64,000 nt of DNA from contig JACVVK020000016.1 in the NCBI GenBank assembly GCA_018292915.2, positions 245,001-309,000 on the forward strand. The letters are read 5' to 3'. Positions 1 through 12,499 of the stretch are shown in pieces. Made by a program: the position numbers and the translations under genes. The notes below the pieces were generated by a model. The model saw nothing but the letters and a program-made list of their open reading frames with translations, was not told the origin of the DNA and ran no database searches. This DNA comes from Batillaria attramentaria. Its lineage: Eukaryota; Mollusca; Gastropoda; Batillariidae. Every line of letters starts with the position of its first letter. Position 1 is the first letter of the stretch.

Positions 1-198
1 AATTTACTCTACAAATGAGCCTATGGCTGCCGGATTTTTGTGATGAATTTCTAGGGTGTCATATGCAACGTTATGTGTAAGAGGAATTATAGCGGTTTTT
101 CACACGGCTCGAAATTTACATCTGTGTTCCTTAGCCTATGTTGGCTGCTTTCGCCCGCCGCACCTCGAAGAATATGGTCACCTTTAAGAAGCACTGCG

Positions 199-369
199 GG
201 GGAGCCGGGATGGCCGAGCGTTGGACTCTCAATGCTCGGGTCGTCAGTGAGTTGGAATCCCGGCTCAGTGGGGCCAGATATTTGTGCTGGTCTTTTTCTC
301 GTTGCCTCGTCTTTGGTATCACCTTGACGTGGTGGAAAAGGACGTTAAAATCCCAAACGCCAACCTGCT
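199..369 (+). mobile_element. tRNA-derived SINE (family S1), full length
   Basis: The element opens with a tRNA-like head (GGGAGCCGGGATGGCC, then a B-box-like GTTGGAATCCC) and continues through the shared body (TTTGTGCTGG, CTCGTTGCCTCGTC, GTGGTGGAAAAGGACGTTAAA) to a C/A-rich tail. It is flanked by a perfect 12-bp target duplication AGAAGCACTGCG at 187-198 and 370-381. This is the reference copy for more than 20 related insertions in the window. The B-box has a substitution (GGAAT for CGAAT). Confidence 0.93.
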
Positions 370-633
370 AGAAGCACTGCGTGACGTAACTGACTTTTTC
401 GTTTCAGTCAATCGTCAGTTTTTGTCCGGCGTTTCAGTCGTTCCACCAGTCAAGTTCAGTCTACGTTTGTGACTCAGTGAAAGTGAAAATGGTGTCCTTG
501 TTGGTGGTCTGCTGAAGAAGAAAAGGAAGAAATGTAGACTGACCGACCGACCGTCCGACCCTTTATTCGTGTGTTTATTTATTCATTAAAATTTACCAGC
601 AGATGCACTTGTCTTTGCCGAGAAATCGTGCGA

Positions 634-703
634 CTGATCCACGGGAAGTAACTCCATTGTTCAGTTCGGCGAGTTCGCATCGCAGTTACTTCCCGTGGAC
701 CAG
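634..703. repeat. inverted repeat / potential hairpin
   Basis: Two 20-bp arms (634-653 and 684-703) are reverse complements with one mismatch. The inner 15 bp, CCACGGGAAGTAACT at 639-653, is perfect against 684-698. The loop is 30 bp. No gene is attached, so it may be a tiny inverted-repeat element or a cruciform-forming sequence. Confidence 0.8.
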
Positions 704-894
704 TAACCAATGGGATTACAATAATTTTGAATTTTGGAATAACTTAAATGGGAAATTTGACGATTTTTAGAAGAATTTTTCTCCGCCAGTTTTTTTTTTC
801 CGAGGTCCTCTGAGTAAACCCATCAATTTTGGTCGCGATGTGAGAACTCTGAATCAGAAAGACACTGAGACAGACACTGTTCACTGTCATGTAT

Positions 895-1017
895 GGTTCC
901 ATGACACTTCAGCGCCAACATTTCAGCGCCAACATTTCAGCGCCACCAATTTAGCGCGGCGACTTTTCAGCGCCGTACATTTGGTGGCGCTGAAATGGTG
1001 GCGCTGAAATGACGTGT
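895..1017. mobile_element. small inverted-repeat element built from iterated TTTCAGCGCCA motifs
   Basis: The left half carries three to four copies of TTTCAGCGCCA and the right half carries the reverse complement TGGCGCTGAAA at least twice, so the sequence folds on itself. It is flanked by CACTGTCATGTAT (882-894) and CACCGTCATGTAT (1018-1030), a 12/13 direct repeat that could be a target duplication. No coding capacity. MITE-like is the best reading. Confidence 0.65.
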
Positions 1018-1207
1018 CACCGTCATGTATACATCAAGTTTAGATTTATCAGTACTTCTTCAGCAATTATTTTAGTCAGTCGTGACCTGAAGCAAATGCT
1101 GTTTAGCTGTTGCTGTCTCTGCTTGGATAAGCAGTAAATAACCCATCTAAAAAAACAGCCGAACTAAATCTCGAAAAATATTCAGTCATCCCTTCTCTCA
1201 CTGACAG

Positions 1208-1469
1208 GGGCCCAGCCGGCTTGGACGACCTGACCTACCACAATGGCGCCACCTTCCAGACCTATGACTACCCAGACCCACACGGATGTGCAACCCACAT
1301 GCTGGCGGGCTGGTGGTACAACTACTGTGCCTATGCCCTCCTCAATGGGAAGTACTACTACGGAGGCAAGTACACGCCGACCTCATTTTATGACGGGATC
1401 TTCTGGCGAGACTGGACCGGCTATGACTACTCGCTCAAGTTCGTCTCCATGGTCGTTTCAACTACTTAG
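1208..1469 (+). CDS. fibrinogen-related domain protein, terminal coding exon (5' partial)
   Basis: The exon follows a good acceptor (CCTTCTCTCACTGACAG, AG at 1206-1207), starts with the last base of a split codon, and ends at TAG 1467-1469. It encodes about 86 residues matching the C-terminal end of fibrinogen C-terminal domains: LTYHNGATFQTYD, then the conserved cysteine pair 13 residues apart in GCATHMLAGWWYNYC, LNGKYYYGG, and the terminal GIFWRDWTGYDYSLKFVSMVV. In the family this part carries the last disulfide and contributes to the calcium/ligand pocket; the usual acidic calcium-site residues before the first cysteine are only partly kept (YDYPDPHG). Such domains occur in ficolins, tenascins and mollusc FREP-like lectins, and one exon cannot tell these apart. 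No upstream exon is visible in bases 1-1200, so the rest lies left of the window. Confidence 0.93.
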
Positions 1470-1552
1470 AGGCTGAGTTGGTACAGTTCGCCCGCTAGGC
1501 CCGGGGTGCAAGTGTAGCCCAGTCATTTTGCAGGGGGAGCAAGTGTACTCCA
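1470..1552. repeat. GGGTGCAAGTGTA-type short repeats, inverted partner at about 2075-2165
   Basis: Units such as GGGGTGCAAGTGTAGCCC and GGGGGAGCAAGTGTACTCC stand just after the fibrinogen exon. Their reverse complements (GGATACATTTGCACCCC, GGGGTACATTCGCTCCCC) appear at about 2079-2140. The two blocks bracket an M1 element and unique sequence, so they may be ends of a larger degenerate inverted-repeat element. Confidence 0.5.
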
Positions 1553-1836
1553 GGGCCCGTATGTAATAGTCGAGGTTAGGGCTTTTAGCCCTGGGTTAGA
1601 GTCTAACCTCGAACTAAACTAGCTCTAGGGTTAAATGTGCTGTTTTTTTGTTGTTGTTTTTAAATCAAGAAGCGGGCCCATTCCAGCATGGTGCCTAAGC
1701 CGTTACAGAAGGAATTTTTGTCTTCCTTTCTTCGCTTCCTTTGTTAATTAAGTTTGCTTTTGGGTTTCTTTTGTCCTAGTCTGGGTTAGGCCCGTAGCCG
1801 TGGGTTAAATTAACCTCGAGTTTTATATACGGGCCC
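1553..1836 (+). mobile_element. M1 inverted-repeat element (MITE-like), copy 1
   Basis: About 284 bp bounded by GGGCCCGTATGTAA at the left and its complement TTATATACGGGCCC at the right, with the inverted repeat continuing into the GAGGTTA/TAACCTC block. The interior is non-coding (AAGCGGGCCCATTCCAGC, TCTTCGCTTCC, CTTTTGTCCTAGTCTGGGTTAG). Four more copies with the same layout occur at 4959-5236, 33466-33742, 35843-36121 and 53430-53715. Non-autonomous; no transposase in the window. Confidence 0.85.
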
Positions 1837-2934
1837 AGCTCTCCACTCAGAGAGGGGCGATTGTACCCCTTCCTTAAGTCCAGTCAGCTCCCGCGCTATT
1901 TTCATGGAAAGGCTCGTTTACGAAAAGCGAAACGGTTACTGATTACAACAGATACTATGCCGGCACGCACATATAGTTCCACCATCTGATGGCTACATTC
2001 GTTGAATGCTTTCCGGCGTGTGGGCTTCATTCATAAAACGAAGTTAGCTGTCACGTGACTTCAACTCTCGAGACCCAAATCCAGGATACATTTGCACCCC
2101 GTCCAGCGCAGCTGGGGTACATTCGCTCCCCCTGCAAATGGCTGATACACATTCGCATCCCTGAACACGCGAACTATACCAACTGAGCGGAAGGCCGGGG
2201 ATCCTGTAAATGTTGAAATACCTTCAGCTCTGTTAGGTGTTTCAGCGGTAGGATGGTAGGTTCCCCCCCCCCTCCTTCTCCCACTCCTACCCCCGCCCCC
2301 CCCCCTCCACTGTGGCGTGTAGCCAATGTAGGGCAAGGCAGACTTGTCCAATGGCATACAAAGCACACATCTCCTAGATCTAGGTAGCGTTCTCATCTTT
2401 ACTTACTTCCCTTACTTTGACTCGAAATTGACCTGATTGAGCGCACGTTTTCCGTCTACCGACGCTTTTGTTACTATTATATAATTATATGCTCGAGACT
2501 GAGCCAACAAAGGAGAGCTAGTCACGTGCTGTAGAGTCTCCTGTATTGCCGTGTGAATTAGTGAAATCACCAGTGATATCAGTGGGTTCGTATAGCCTAA
2601 GACACTCCAGTGGGAATCTGCCGCTTTGCAGAGAGAGAATGCGTTGAAGCGTGAACAGCCTTGTGGCAGTCACAGACCCGCCGGTCAGTAGGCCCTTGGC
2701 TAGCTCTTCGGTTGTTTTTTTTTTTTTTTATTGGTTCCTGATATGATAAACGGCAGAAATCTATGAACTAATTATATTCAGTTTTGTGAATACAACTCAA
2801 GTTTGGAGCGTAGATCTTGGCCGTAGGGAGATTCGTGAGTTATGTGATTAAACCGAGGAGGTTCGCAGGAAACCGCAGGTCAACCTTGCCAATTGAGACA
2901 GTAAATACTGTATATTCACAACTGAAGTCTTGTG
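1837..2934. other. intergenic stretch without recognised genes
   Basis: Apart from the inverted GTGCAAATGTA-type units near 2080-2160, a C-rich run at 2262-2310 and an A/T-rich centre, I see no exon-like or repeat signal here. Confidence 0.5.
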
Positions 2935-3195
2935 TGTTTGGTTGTTGTTGTCGTTGTTTTGGGTGGTTGGTGGTTGTTGGTGTTGGTTGGTTGTTGTTGG
3001 TGTTGGTGTTGCTTGGTGGTGGTTGTTGTTGTTTTGGTTGGTTGGTGGTTTTTGTTGATGTTGGTTGGTTCTTGGTGGTGGTGGTGGTAGTAGTGGTGGT
3101 TTTGGTTGGTTGATGGTTGTTGGTGGTTGTTGTTTTGGTTGTTTGGTGGTTGTTGGTGTTGGTTAGTTGTTGTTGTTGTTAGTGGTGTGTGTGTG
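2935..3195. repeat. T/G-only minisatellite-like tract
   Basis: Almost pure G and T in irregular GTTGTTGGTGTTGGTTGG units, ending in a short (TG)n(CG)n run. All frames through it give low-complexity V/G/L/C/W strings, so the long frame over it is not a gene. Confidence 0.85.
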
Positions 3196-3838
3196 CGCGC
3201 GCGCGGGCTGTCTCTTTACCATTTAGGCTCATGCCACACGTGTTCGAACAAACATGGAACACAGCTGAAGAAAGTAGCGCAAATGCATGCCACACGAGAA
3301 ACACGGCAACACACCATGTTCGCAGTTTGCTCGGACTAAAAAAAAAAAACAAAAAAAAACCATTCCCGTGTGAAACATCAGCCTTGGCGAAAGCACTAAT
3401 GACATTCATGCAACTCTGTCGTCCCAACGCCACATGCAAGCAAACGTAACTCGTGATTTCTGATCGTTGATGAGCTAGAAGGCGGTTACTGCCCTTGCAT
3501 TCAGCCCAGACGCTTTCTGTCAGTACTGGACAGCCATGTCACAGTGCTGGTACACAGCTCGGAGCTGTCGCAGAAATCGGTTTATGTTCATATGTTTATG
3601 AACAGAGAATGTGACTAGAGAAATGGTTACTACCGTATGATATGTCAAACTTGTTTCTCGGTACTGAGAATGGACACGGTACTCGTAGTCAAACTATAGA
3701 CTATAGCAATACAAGGAAACAGAATTAAACCAAAATCGTGTCATCTGATTCATTGTTTTATTATGACCCCTTTACCGGTTAATCGTGAAACATCCATGTA
3801 CAGTGTGCACCGCCCAAAACAGAACAGTTAAGGCATTT

Positions 3839-4160
3839 TTGATGATGATGATGATGATGATGGAGACTTGATATAGCGCACGGCTCCACCCCAACTGAGT
3901 GCTCACGGCGCTTAGGGAGAGGTTTTGAAAGGAAAGATAGAGAGAGAAAAAAAAAGCTGCAGATGATTACTGGGGTGAGGCATTGAACAGATGAGTCTTC
4001 AGGCGCTTCCGGAATGCGGTAATGCTGACTGCCTCCTTCACTGTCTCAGGAAGAGAGTTCCACAATTTCGGCGCTGCATTTTTGAAGGACCGTGCACCAT
4101 GCCTCTTCTTACTGGAAACGCATTTAAACGCATTTCTTTTTTCAGAAACAAATAATTGCT
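3839..4160 (-). pseudogene. CR1/L2-like LINE 3' end, reverse transcriptase C-terminus
   Basis: Minus strand. The last residues of the frame read RSFKNAAPKLWNSLPETVK, then AFRKRLKTHLF and a stop, the conserved tail of CR1/L2/Jockey-type reverse transcriptases. After the stop comes an untranslated end with GTGCGCTATATCAAG and a trinucleotide tail seen as (GAT)n on the plus strand at 3841-3862. It is 5'-truncated, keeping only the last ~50 residues. Similar tails sit at 28199-28580, 50868-51250 and 62220-62644. Confidence 0.8.
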
Positions 4161-4639
4161 CTCCATTGATCCAAAAGAATCTCCACTCATTCACCGACAA
4201 CAAATACACGCACATGATTTCATGCGAAACTGAAACACAAACAAACAATTTCTGCAAAACAGCAAGTGCACGGAAACACATTTACACGCACAACAACGCG
4301 CATTCACAATCTTGTTCATTCACAACTTAACCATTCACAACTTCACTTCTGGAAGGCCGCTGTGCATTGGTGTCTATACGAGGGAAGGGGGTGTGTGAAA
4401 CATGGCCACCACATCCCATCACCACCGCATGTGCTACTGCTACTCTAAAAAAAATAAAAATAAAAAAAAATCACTTCTTACTGGTGGCTAATAGAGCCGC
4501 CCTGTTGCTGTCTTGTCTGTGGTGTTTTGTTTGAAGGCGGGCCCTGGCTCATGGAACACGCATGTTGGGGGTGGAATTTGTTGTGATGTCGTTTGCTTTG
4601 GTTGTATGAAGTGGTTCTGTTAGTGTAACTGGCCCCCTT

Positions 4640-4790
4640 CACAGTCAAGCATATTAGAGGCCTGGCAGTCTGACTGGACTGAATCCTATTCAGCTGGACT
4701 GTTCTCTTAAGGGTAGCTGTCCCTTCCCCCATAACCTGCCCATTAGGGTTGTCTCCGATCACTGTTGAGGCGGGGGCACGTCAGTTAAAC
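4640..4790 (+). repeat. interspersed repeat J, uninterrupted copy
   Basis: The block ACTGAATCCTATTCAGCTGGACTGTTCTCTTAAGGGTAGCTGTCCC (4678 onward) is repeated at 33430-33460 and 33743-33820, where an M1 element splits it. This copy therefore shows the pre-insertion state. Repeat class unknown. Confidence 0.7.
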
Positions 4791-4958
4791 CCTGGCTAAC
4801 TAGCAGCTGGCCTTGAACATGCAGACCATGTGATTTAGTTTTTTCCCCCTCTATACTTTCAAGTAAACGGTGCTTCGTATAAAACTGTTGCGAAACACAC
4901 ACGGTTCGTGTTTTTGATCATAGATTATTTCAAATCTGTCCATGTGCTAAAACGACAA

Positions 4959-5236
4959 GGGCCTGTATGTAAAACTCGAGGTTAATTTAACCCACGGCTA
5001 CGCGCCTAACCCAGACTAGGACAAAAGAAACTCCAAAACAAAATTAAATTTAAAAAAAGGAAGCGAAGAAAGACAGACAAAAATCCTTGAACTATAACGG
5101 CATAAGCACCTTGCTGGAATGGACCCGCTTCCTGATTTAAAACAAATAACAACATAAATTTAACCCTAGAGCTAGTTCGAGGTTAGACTCTAACCTGGGG
5201 CTAAACTCCCTAACCCCGACTTTTACATGCGGGCCC
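4959..5236 (-). mobile_element. M1 inverted-repeat element, copy 2
   Basis: Reverse orientation relative to the copy at 1553-1836: GGGCCTGTATGTAAAACTCG at the left, CGACTTTTACATGCGGGCCC at the right, with the same interior blocks on the opposite strand. Non-coding. Confidence 0.85.
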
Positions 5237-5717
5237 AGAGCAGGTGACAGTTTTCAGGCTGAGAGCGGGACTTAACAGGCTGAAACCACCTGTACACTAA
5301 GTCTTGAAGCTGGCCAGTCAGGACTGTGTCTATGCCAGTCCTCCACCATGACAATAGAACATCTGCTGCAGGCTCGCCCGATATGTGACGACCGTAGGCG
5401 ACACTTGTGGCCGACGGAGACTTCACTAACTAAGAAGCTCTTGGGTAGCCAGAAGGACCTACAGCCCATGGCAACTTTAACACACACAAAAACGCCGTTA
5501 CCATCTGAGTGATCAAGTAGAAAAAGAAGAAATCTTCCGCAGACCGAGTCTTCAGTTACGTATGTGATATTAAAAATTGTTGTTCCCAGCATGATACTGA
5601 TTCTTCTTCTTTTTCGAATCACTCAGACAGGCACGCCAGTAGTCCTGATGAAGGTTGCAGTCCGTCGAATGATACTGATGATACTCAGCATCCTACCCCC
5701 ACCCCCTCCCCTCCCCG

Positions 5718-5718
<1 letters not shown>

Positions 5719-5769
<51 letters not shown>
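5719..5769. repeat. (CA)n microsatellite
   Basis: About 25 uninterrupted CA units just downstream of the 3' end of the EF-hand gene, next to a C-rich run. Confidence 0.97.
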
Positions 5770-5774
<5 letters not shown>

Positions 5775-5882
5775 GTCGATATGGACAGTGTCTCATCTGT
5801 CCTACTCACGTAATAAAGCTTAGTGACACCTCATATAAAGCTAAGGCACAGTAATATTTAGGATTTCCAGTTGTGGTCGGGT

Positions 5883-8598
<2,716 letters not shown>

Positions 8599-9080
8599 CC
8601 TGATGAACGAGTCTGAAACAGAATGAAATTCAGCTAAACATATTTGTGTCTGTACTCATCCTGTTAAAAATAATCAACTTGCAAATGAGTTGTCAAAGAT
8701 ATAAAACGGAAAATGACATACAAAATATTTTCCATCCATTTGTCGAGGCATATCTGTGGCATGTGACTGACGGCTGTCGACAAACTCATTTGGCTAGTCA
8801 GTATTGGCTTTTCATAACCCGTGTCAGCGTATGTGATACATGTATGACGTTAACGGCAAGCTACAATGTGCTATATTTGGCTGAAAACCGGTTGTGCTTG
8901 CAGCAGGTCTTCGGCTACTGACATTTGGCAAAAGTTTACAAGCGCTTATCAAACCCATGGCGCTTAGGCCCCTTAACCAAATGGCGGTTAGTCATTACAC
9001 GAACTTCCAAGGCACACAACATCTTGGTCATTTTGATTTTGGAGATTGGTCTTTAAAAAAGTTTATTTTAACACATTTCG

Positions 9081-9310
9081 TACCGTGCACGATTGATTTT
9101 TGATTCTTTTTCGGTTTTGGCCCTGTATGCGAAAAACACAGGCAAGATTTACAGTTCCTTAACGGCACGTATTGCAGTAAAAACGAGTGTAATCAAAGTG
9201 CAACACTCCCACTAAACCAAATTTAAATCCATGCAGACATGAATATGAATTAATTATTATTATTTTAGTGAGGCCACTGGTGCACAACCCCAAACTTACT
9301 TGGTAGGAAC
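9081..9310 (+). repeat. interspersed repeat B, copy 1
   Basis: Shared blocks are GTTTTGGCCCTGTATG, CAGGCAAGATT, CCTTAACGGC, AATCAAAGTGCAACACTCCC, CCAAATTTAAATCCATGCAG, AGTGAGGCCACTGG and CAACCCCAAACTTACTTGG. Other copies lie at about 33835-34105, 42190-42425 (minus) and 54484-54705. About 230 bp, non-coding, no terminal repeats seen; class unknown. Confidence 0.85.
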
Positions 9311-10377
9311 AGAGCTAGATGCCACTGTAGCTCTCCACATACACCGCTAGTATGCTTCAGTCCTGCATATAGACGGTTGCGAGTTTTAAAATGTACTTAC
9401 CTTGCTCTAAGCGGCGTTAGGCCACAAATACTTAACAACCTTATTAACTAACAGTTATCCTATGCTCTACCAGTGTAAACTGTCCCTCAGGGCGCCGACT
9501 CACAGACTGAAATTGCCAAACAAACTTGGCCGCCTAACTCAAAACTGCACGTGCCGATTTCACCTCTCATCTCATTTCTGCCATCAGTTGACAGTCACTA
9601 CACGCAAGTAGGTCGCTCCGTCTCCTATCAGTGCACTGAGAGCGTTACTCGTAAGCAGCCAGAACCTTCTCCGCCGCGCGAAACAACTGAACTGGAACCG
9701 AAGCACTACGTCAACAATTGATCACGTCAACAAAGTAGTTCCCGGGAAAAGTGAGCCTAGTCTGATTATCGTCGGTTTAGTCGTACATCTTTAGAGTGTT
9801 GTCAACAGATTTCACAGCAGCTTACGTATCTGTATTGCCATAGACGTGGAAAAGGACATCAGAGATAAATGCCGCTTTCACGTCAATTTTCCAAACTGTG
9901 GCTGAAACTACATGGTGGTGACGTCACAGTCGAAGGGAGTTGTGTGCGCCTTACTTACATACACAGCTGATCAGACGGCTAAAATGAAGTTTCCTGCCCT
10001 TTCAAAGGAAAAGAAAATGGTCAGATGAAAGGAAATGGCCAACCGCTTCACAGCAAATGACATTTCATTTGATCTTGCCTCAAAACGTGTGCCGGGCGCG
10101 AACGGCCGCGTCAGTAAAGTAAGTTGTCGCGCCCGGCCGCGGCTCAAAAAAGAGTAAAGTGTGACTGCTGTGAGGTGGGCGGGGTTACACTGTCTACCGC
10201 TTGACAGCTGTCAAAGTCATCAATCAGTCTTTGTTGTAAGTGGCCCGCAGTGAAAAACCAAAAAAAAACAAACATGAATACAGTGAATAAAAATAGTAGT
10301 ACAAATACCAATAGCCCATCTCTTCAGACGCTTCATCCAACAAAAAATAAGCTTAGTAAGTAGAAAACGAAATAATT
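9311..10377. other. intergenic, upstream side of the EF-hand gene
   Basis: No repeats recognised. The 9640-9960 part is moderately GC-rich with CCGCCGCGCG and several CGTCA sites, and could hold the non-coding first exon and promoter of the EF-hand gene. No core promoter element is convincing. Confidence 0.35.
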
Positions 10378-10690
10378 ATTAGGAAAGTAGTTTTAAGCAC
10401 TTACTGTGCCGCGGGCAGTCTGTCAGCTGCACCAACCTTACCAATTCCCCCTCCCCCTCTCTTCTTCTCACTTTCCTTTCTTTTACTCTCCCTCTCCCTC
10501 CCTCTCCCTCCCTCTCCCGTCTTTTCGTTGTCATTGTTATTATTATGCTGCTGGTACGCTGTGACAGTATTCGCCGTACTGCATTGTGAATGTTCACAGG
10601 CGGAGGCTATATATAGGCTTCTGGCCTCTTGCCACCGCCTGAATACTTGTTTGTGCAAACTGAACAGCGAAATAAAATCATCTTTAAATC
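10378..10690 (+). mobile_element. retroposed element R1 (LINE 3' end type), copy 1
   Basis: The 313-bp insertion is flanked by a perfect 14-bp direct repeat AAAACGAAATAATT (10364-10377 and 10691-10704). It contains CAGGCGGAGGCTATATATAGG, CACCGCCTG, an AATAAA hexamer, and ends CATCTTTAAATC. A related copy is at 14167-14400. A duplication this long and the fixed 3' end fit LINE-type retroposition rather than an LTR. Confidence 0.75.
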
Positions 10691-10886
10691 AAAACGAAAT
10701 AATTGATTAAAACTAAATTTGGTTTGTTAAAAAAAAAAAGACACAACTGGTCTCACGACTTCATGACGGCACTGCTTCAAAATTAGCCTGCTGCAGTTTT
10801 CATTTTCACCAGTGTGTATTAACAATGTAGATATTCGATAACCGAACAGCGCCATAATTCCATGTTGTAACGCCTTCTTGTGATCA

Positions 10887-11236
10887 AACGGTCGGTGGCC
10901 TAGTGCTTAACAGACTTGTCACCAATGCCAGAGGTCAGGGTTCGAGTCCCACTCGGGGCAAAGAATTTTTCCTTCTCGTATGTGGCACCGTTCATTCGGG
11001 CCGATCGTCGGGGGTTCTCTCCGGGTACTCCGGCTTCCTCCCCCTCTTCTTTAGAAATGTTCAGCCCACCAAATTTGAAAAATAAATGCAATTCTAAATT
11101 CGGAAATTTAAATAGCTGAGCTGACCCTTCGCACCACGTGATTGTAATGTGTTTATGTCCAGTGTGTGAGAGAATGCGTGTGATTCACGTCAGCGTGCGT
11201 GTTGCGTTCAGTCTTATTATTATTATTATTATTATT
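10887..11236 (+). mobile_element. tRNA-derived SINE, second family (S2), copy 1
   Basis: A tRNA-like head (GGTCGGTGGCCTAGTGCTTA, B-box GGTTCGAGTCCC) leads into a body with GTGGCACCGTTCATTCGGGC, CCACCAAATTTGAAAAATAA and TTTATGTCCAGTGTGTGAG, then an (ATT)n tail. The same sequence occurs in reverse at 55803-56221. Unrelated in body to family S1. Confidence 0.85.
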
Positions 11237-11565
11237 AAACTGTATCCCCCAGTTACAAAACAAAAAAATGTTGGTTGGTTCTGTAGATTTAGACCATAAA
11301 ATCAAACCAAGAAAGAAACAACAACAACAACAAAATGGGGGGGGGGGGGGGGTCTGTATAGCGCCACTTAGACCTGGCATCCTGCACTGGCCTAAGACTT
11401 GATCCTTCCTCTAAGTACAGCAATAATACTGTCGATAACACAGATCGCTAGTTCCGAGGAGAATGTACGTGTGATTGATAGAACAAGAGTAGCTTCCAGT
11501 AACTAATGATCCATTGTGTGTGTGTGTACCTAAGGCTTCAAAGCACCAAATCCCGCGCCACAGAT

Positions 11566-11625
11566 ACAAGGGTGGGTGGGTGTTTTGGGGTTTAACGTCC
11601 TTTTCCACCACATAGGGTGATGCCG
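11566..11625 (-). mobile_element. SINE S1 3' fragment
   Basis: Only the tail end remains: GGGTGGGTGGGTGTTTTGGG, then TTTAACGTCCTTTTCCACCA, reverse orientation. Confidence 0.85.
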
Positions 11626-11700
11626 CAGATACAACACGGAACACGTAAGTGTAGGCTAACTATAGGTCGCGCGGCAAGACAACAGACCGGGGTCAGAAAT

Positions 11701-11921
11701 CAACAACAACAACAACAACAACGACGACGACGACGACAACAACAACAACAACAACAATATGGGTATTTAAGGGACGCCCTCCCTTCCGCAAGAGCTCAGG
11801 GCGCCTCTCAATCAATACGCACTCACTCACCCAGAAACACACACAACATGCTTCCACACATACATTTAACTGCAAACACGTCATGTACAGCATCATACAC
11901 GGCCTCCCCTGCCCCCGGCCT

Positions 11922-12009
<88 letters not shown>

Positions 12010-12036
12010 TCTCTCTCTCAATCAATCAATCAATCA
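11701..12036. repeat. compound simple repeats (CAA/CGA)n, (CA)n, (CT)n, (CAAT)n
   Basis: (CAA)n(CGA)n(CAA)n at 11701-11757, (CA)n at about 11923-11969, (CT)n at about 11969-12019 and (TCAA)n to 12036. The long frame over this stretch is microsatellite read-through. Confidence 0.95.
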
Positions 12037-12149
12037 ATACAACACGTAAATGATATGTTTTCGTCCACACAACATTTGGCTTTCAGCGATGACCTTTGTA
12101 ACTTCTCACTACCCATATGACACAGAAGGAGATGTAAGAGAGGGGTGTG

Positions 12150-12297
12150 GTCGTTTAAGAGTTTAACGTCCTTTTCCACCACGTATGGATGATACCAAAG
12201 GCCAGCACAAATTTTTGGCCCGATCCGGGATTCGAACACAAGACCCGAACACTGAAAGTCCAAGGCGCCACCATTCGGCTATCCCGGTTCTCCGGGA
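12150..12297 (-). mobile_element. SINE S1, reverse copy
   Basis: Tail GAGTTTAACGTCCTTTTCCACCACGTATG, then body and head complement GGGATTCGAACACAAGACCC ... CCATTCGGCTATCCCGG. Internal deletion between the body blocks. Confidence 0.88.
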
Positions 12298-12499
12298 AAA
12301 TAGGAAACTCTTCAACAAGAACATCAAACAACTCGAAAAGAAAAGAAAAATAGCCTATTTCTTGTAGTAATTATAGTGACAAATCTGTTCCACCATTTGC
12401 TAGTCCTTTTCTGGTCTGTACGACAATGACACTAGTCGTCGTTTGAGAACAGCAGTCATAGCGACCTCATCGCATCATTCATGTCACATTACATCCACG

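Noticed and set aside
2817..3339. Frames rich in V/G/L/C/W as possible membrane proteins
   Set aside because: The DNA is almost only G and T; hydrophobic residues follow from composition, and no start, splice or family signal exists.
10590..10690. Solo LTR, from the TATA-like box followed by AATAAA
   Set aside because: No TG...CA ends or 4-6-bp duplication; the flanking 14-bp repeat and fixed 3' end fit LINE-type retroposition.
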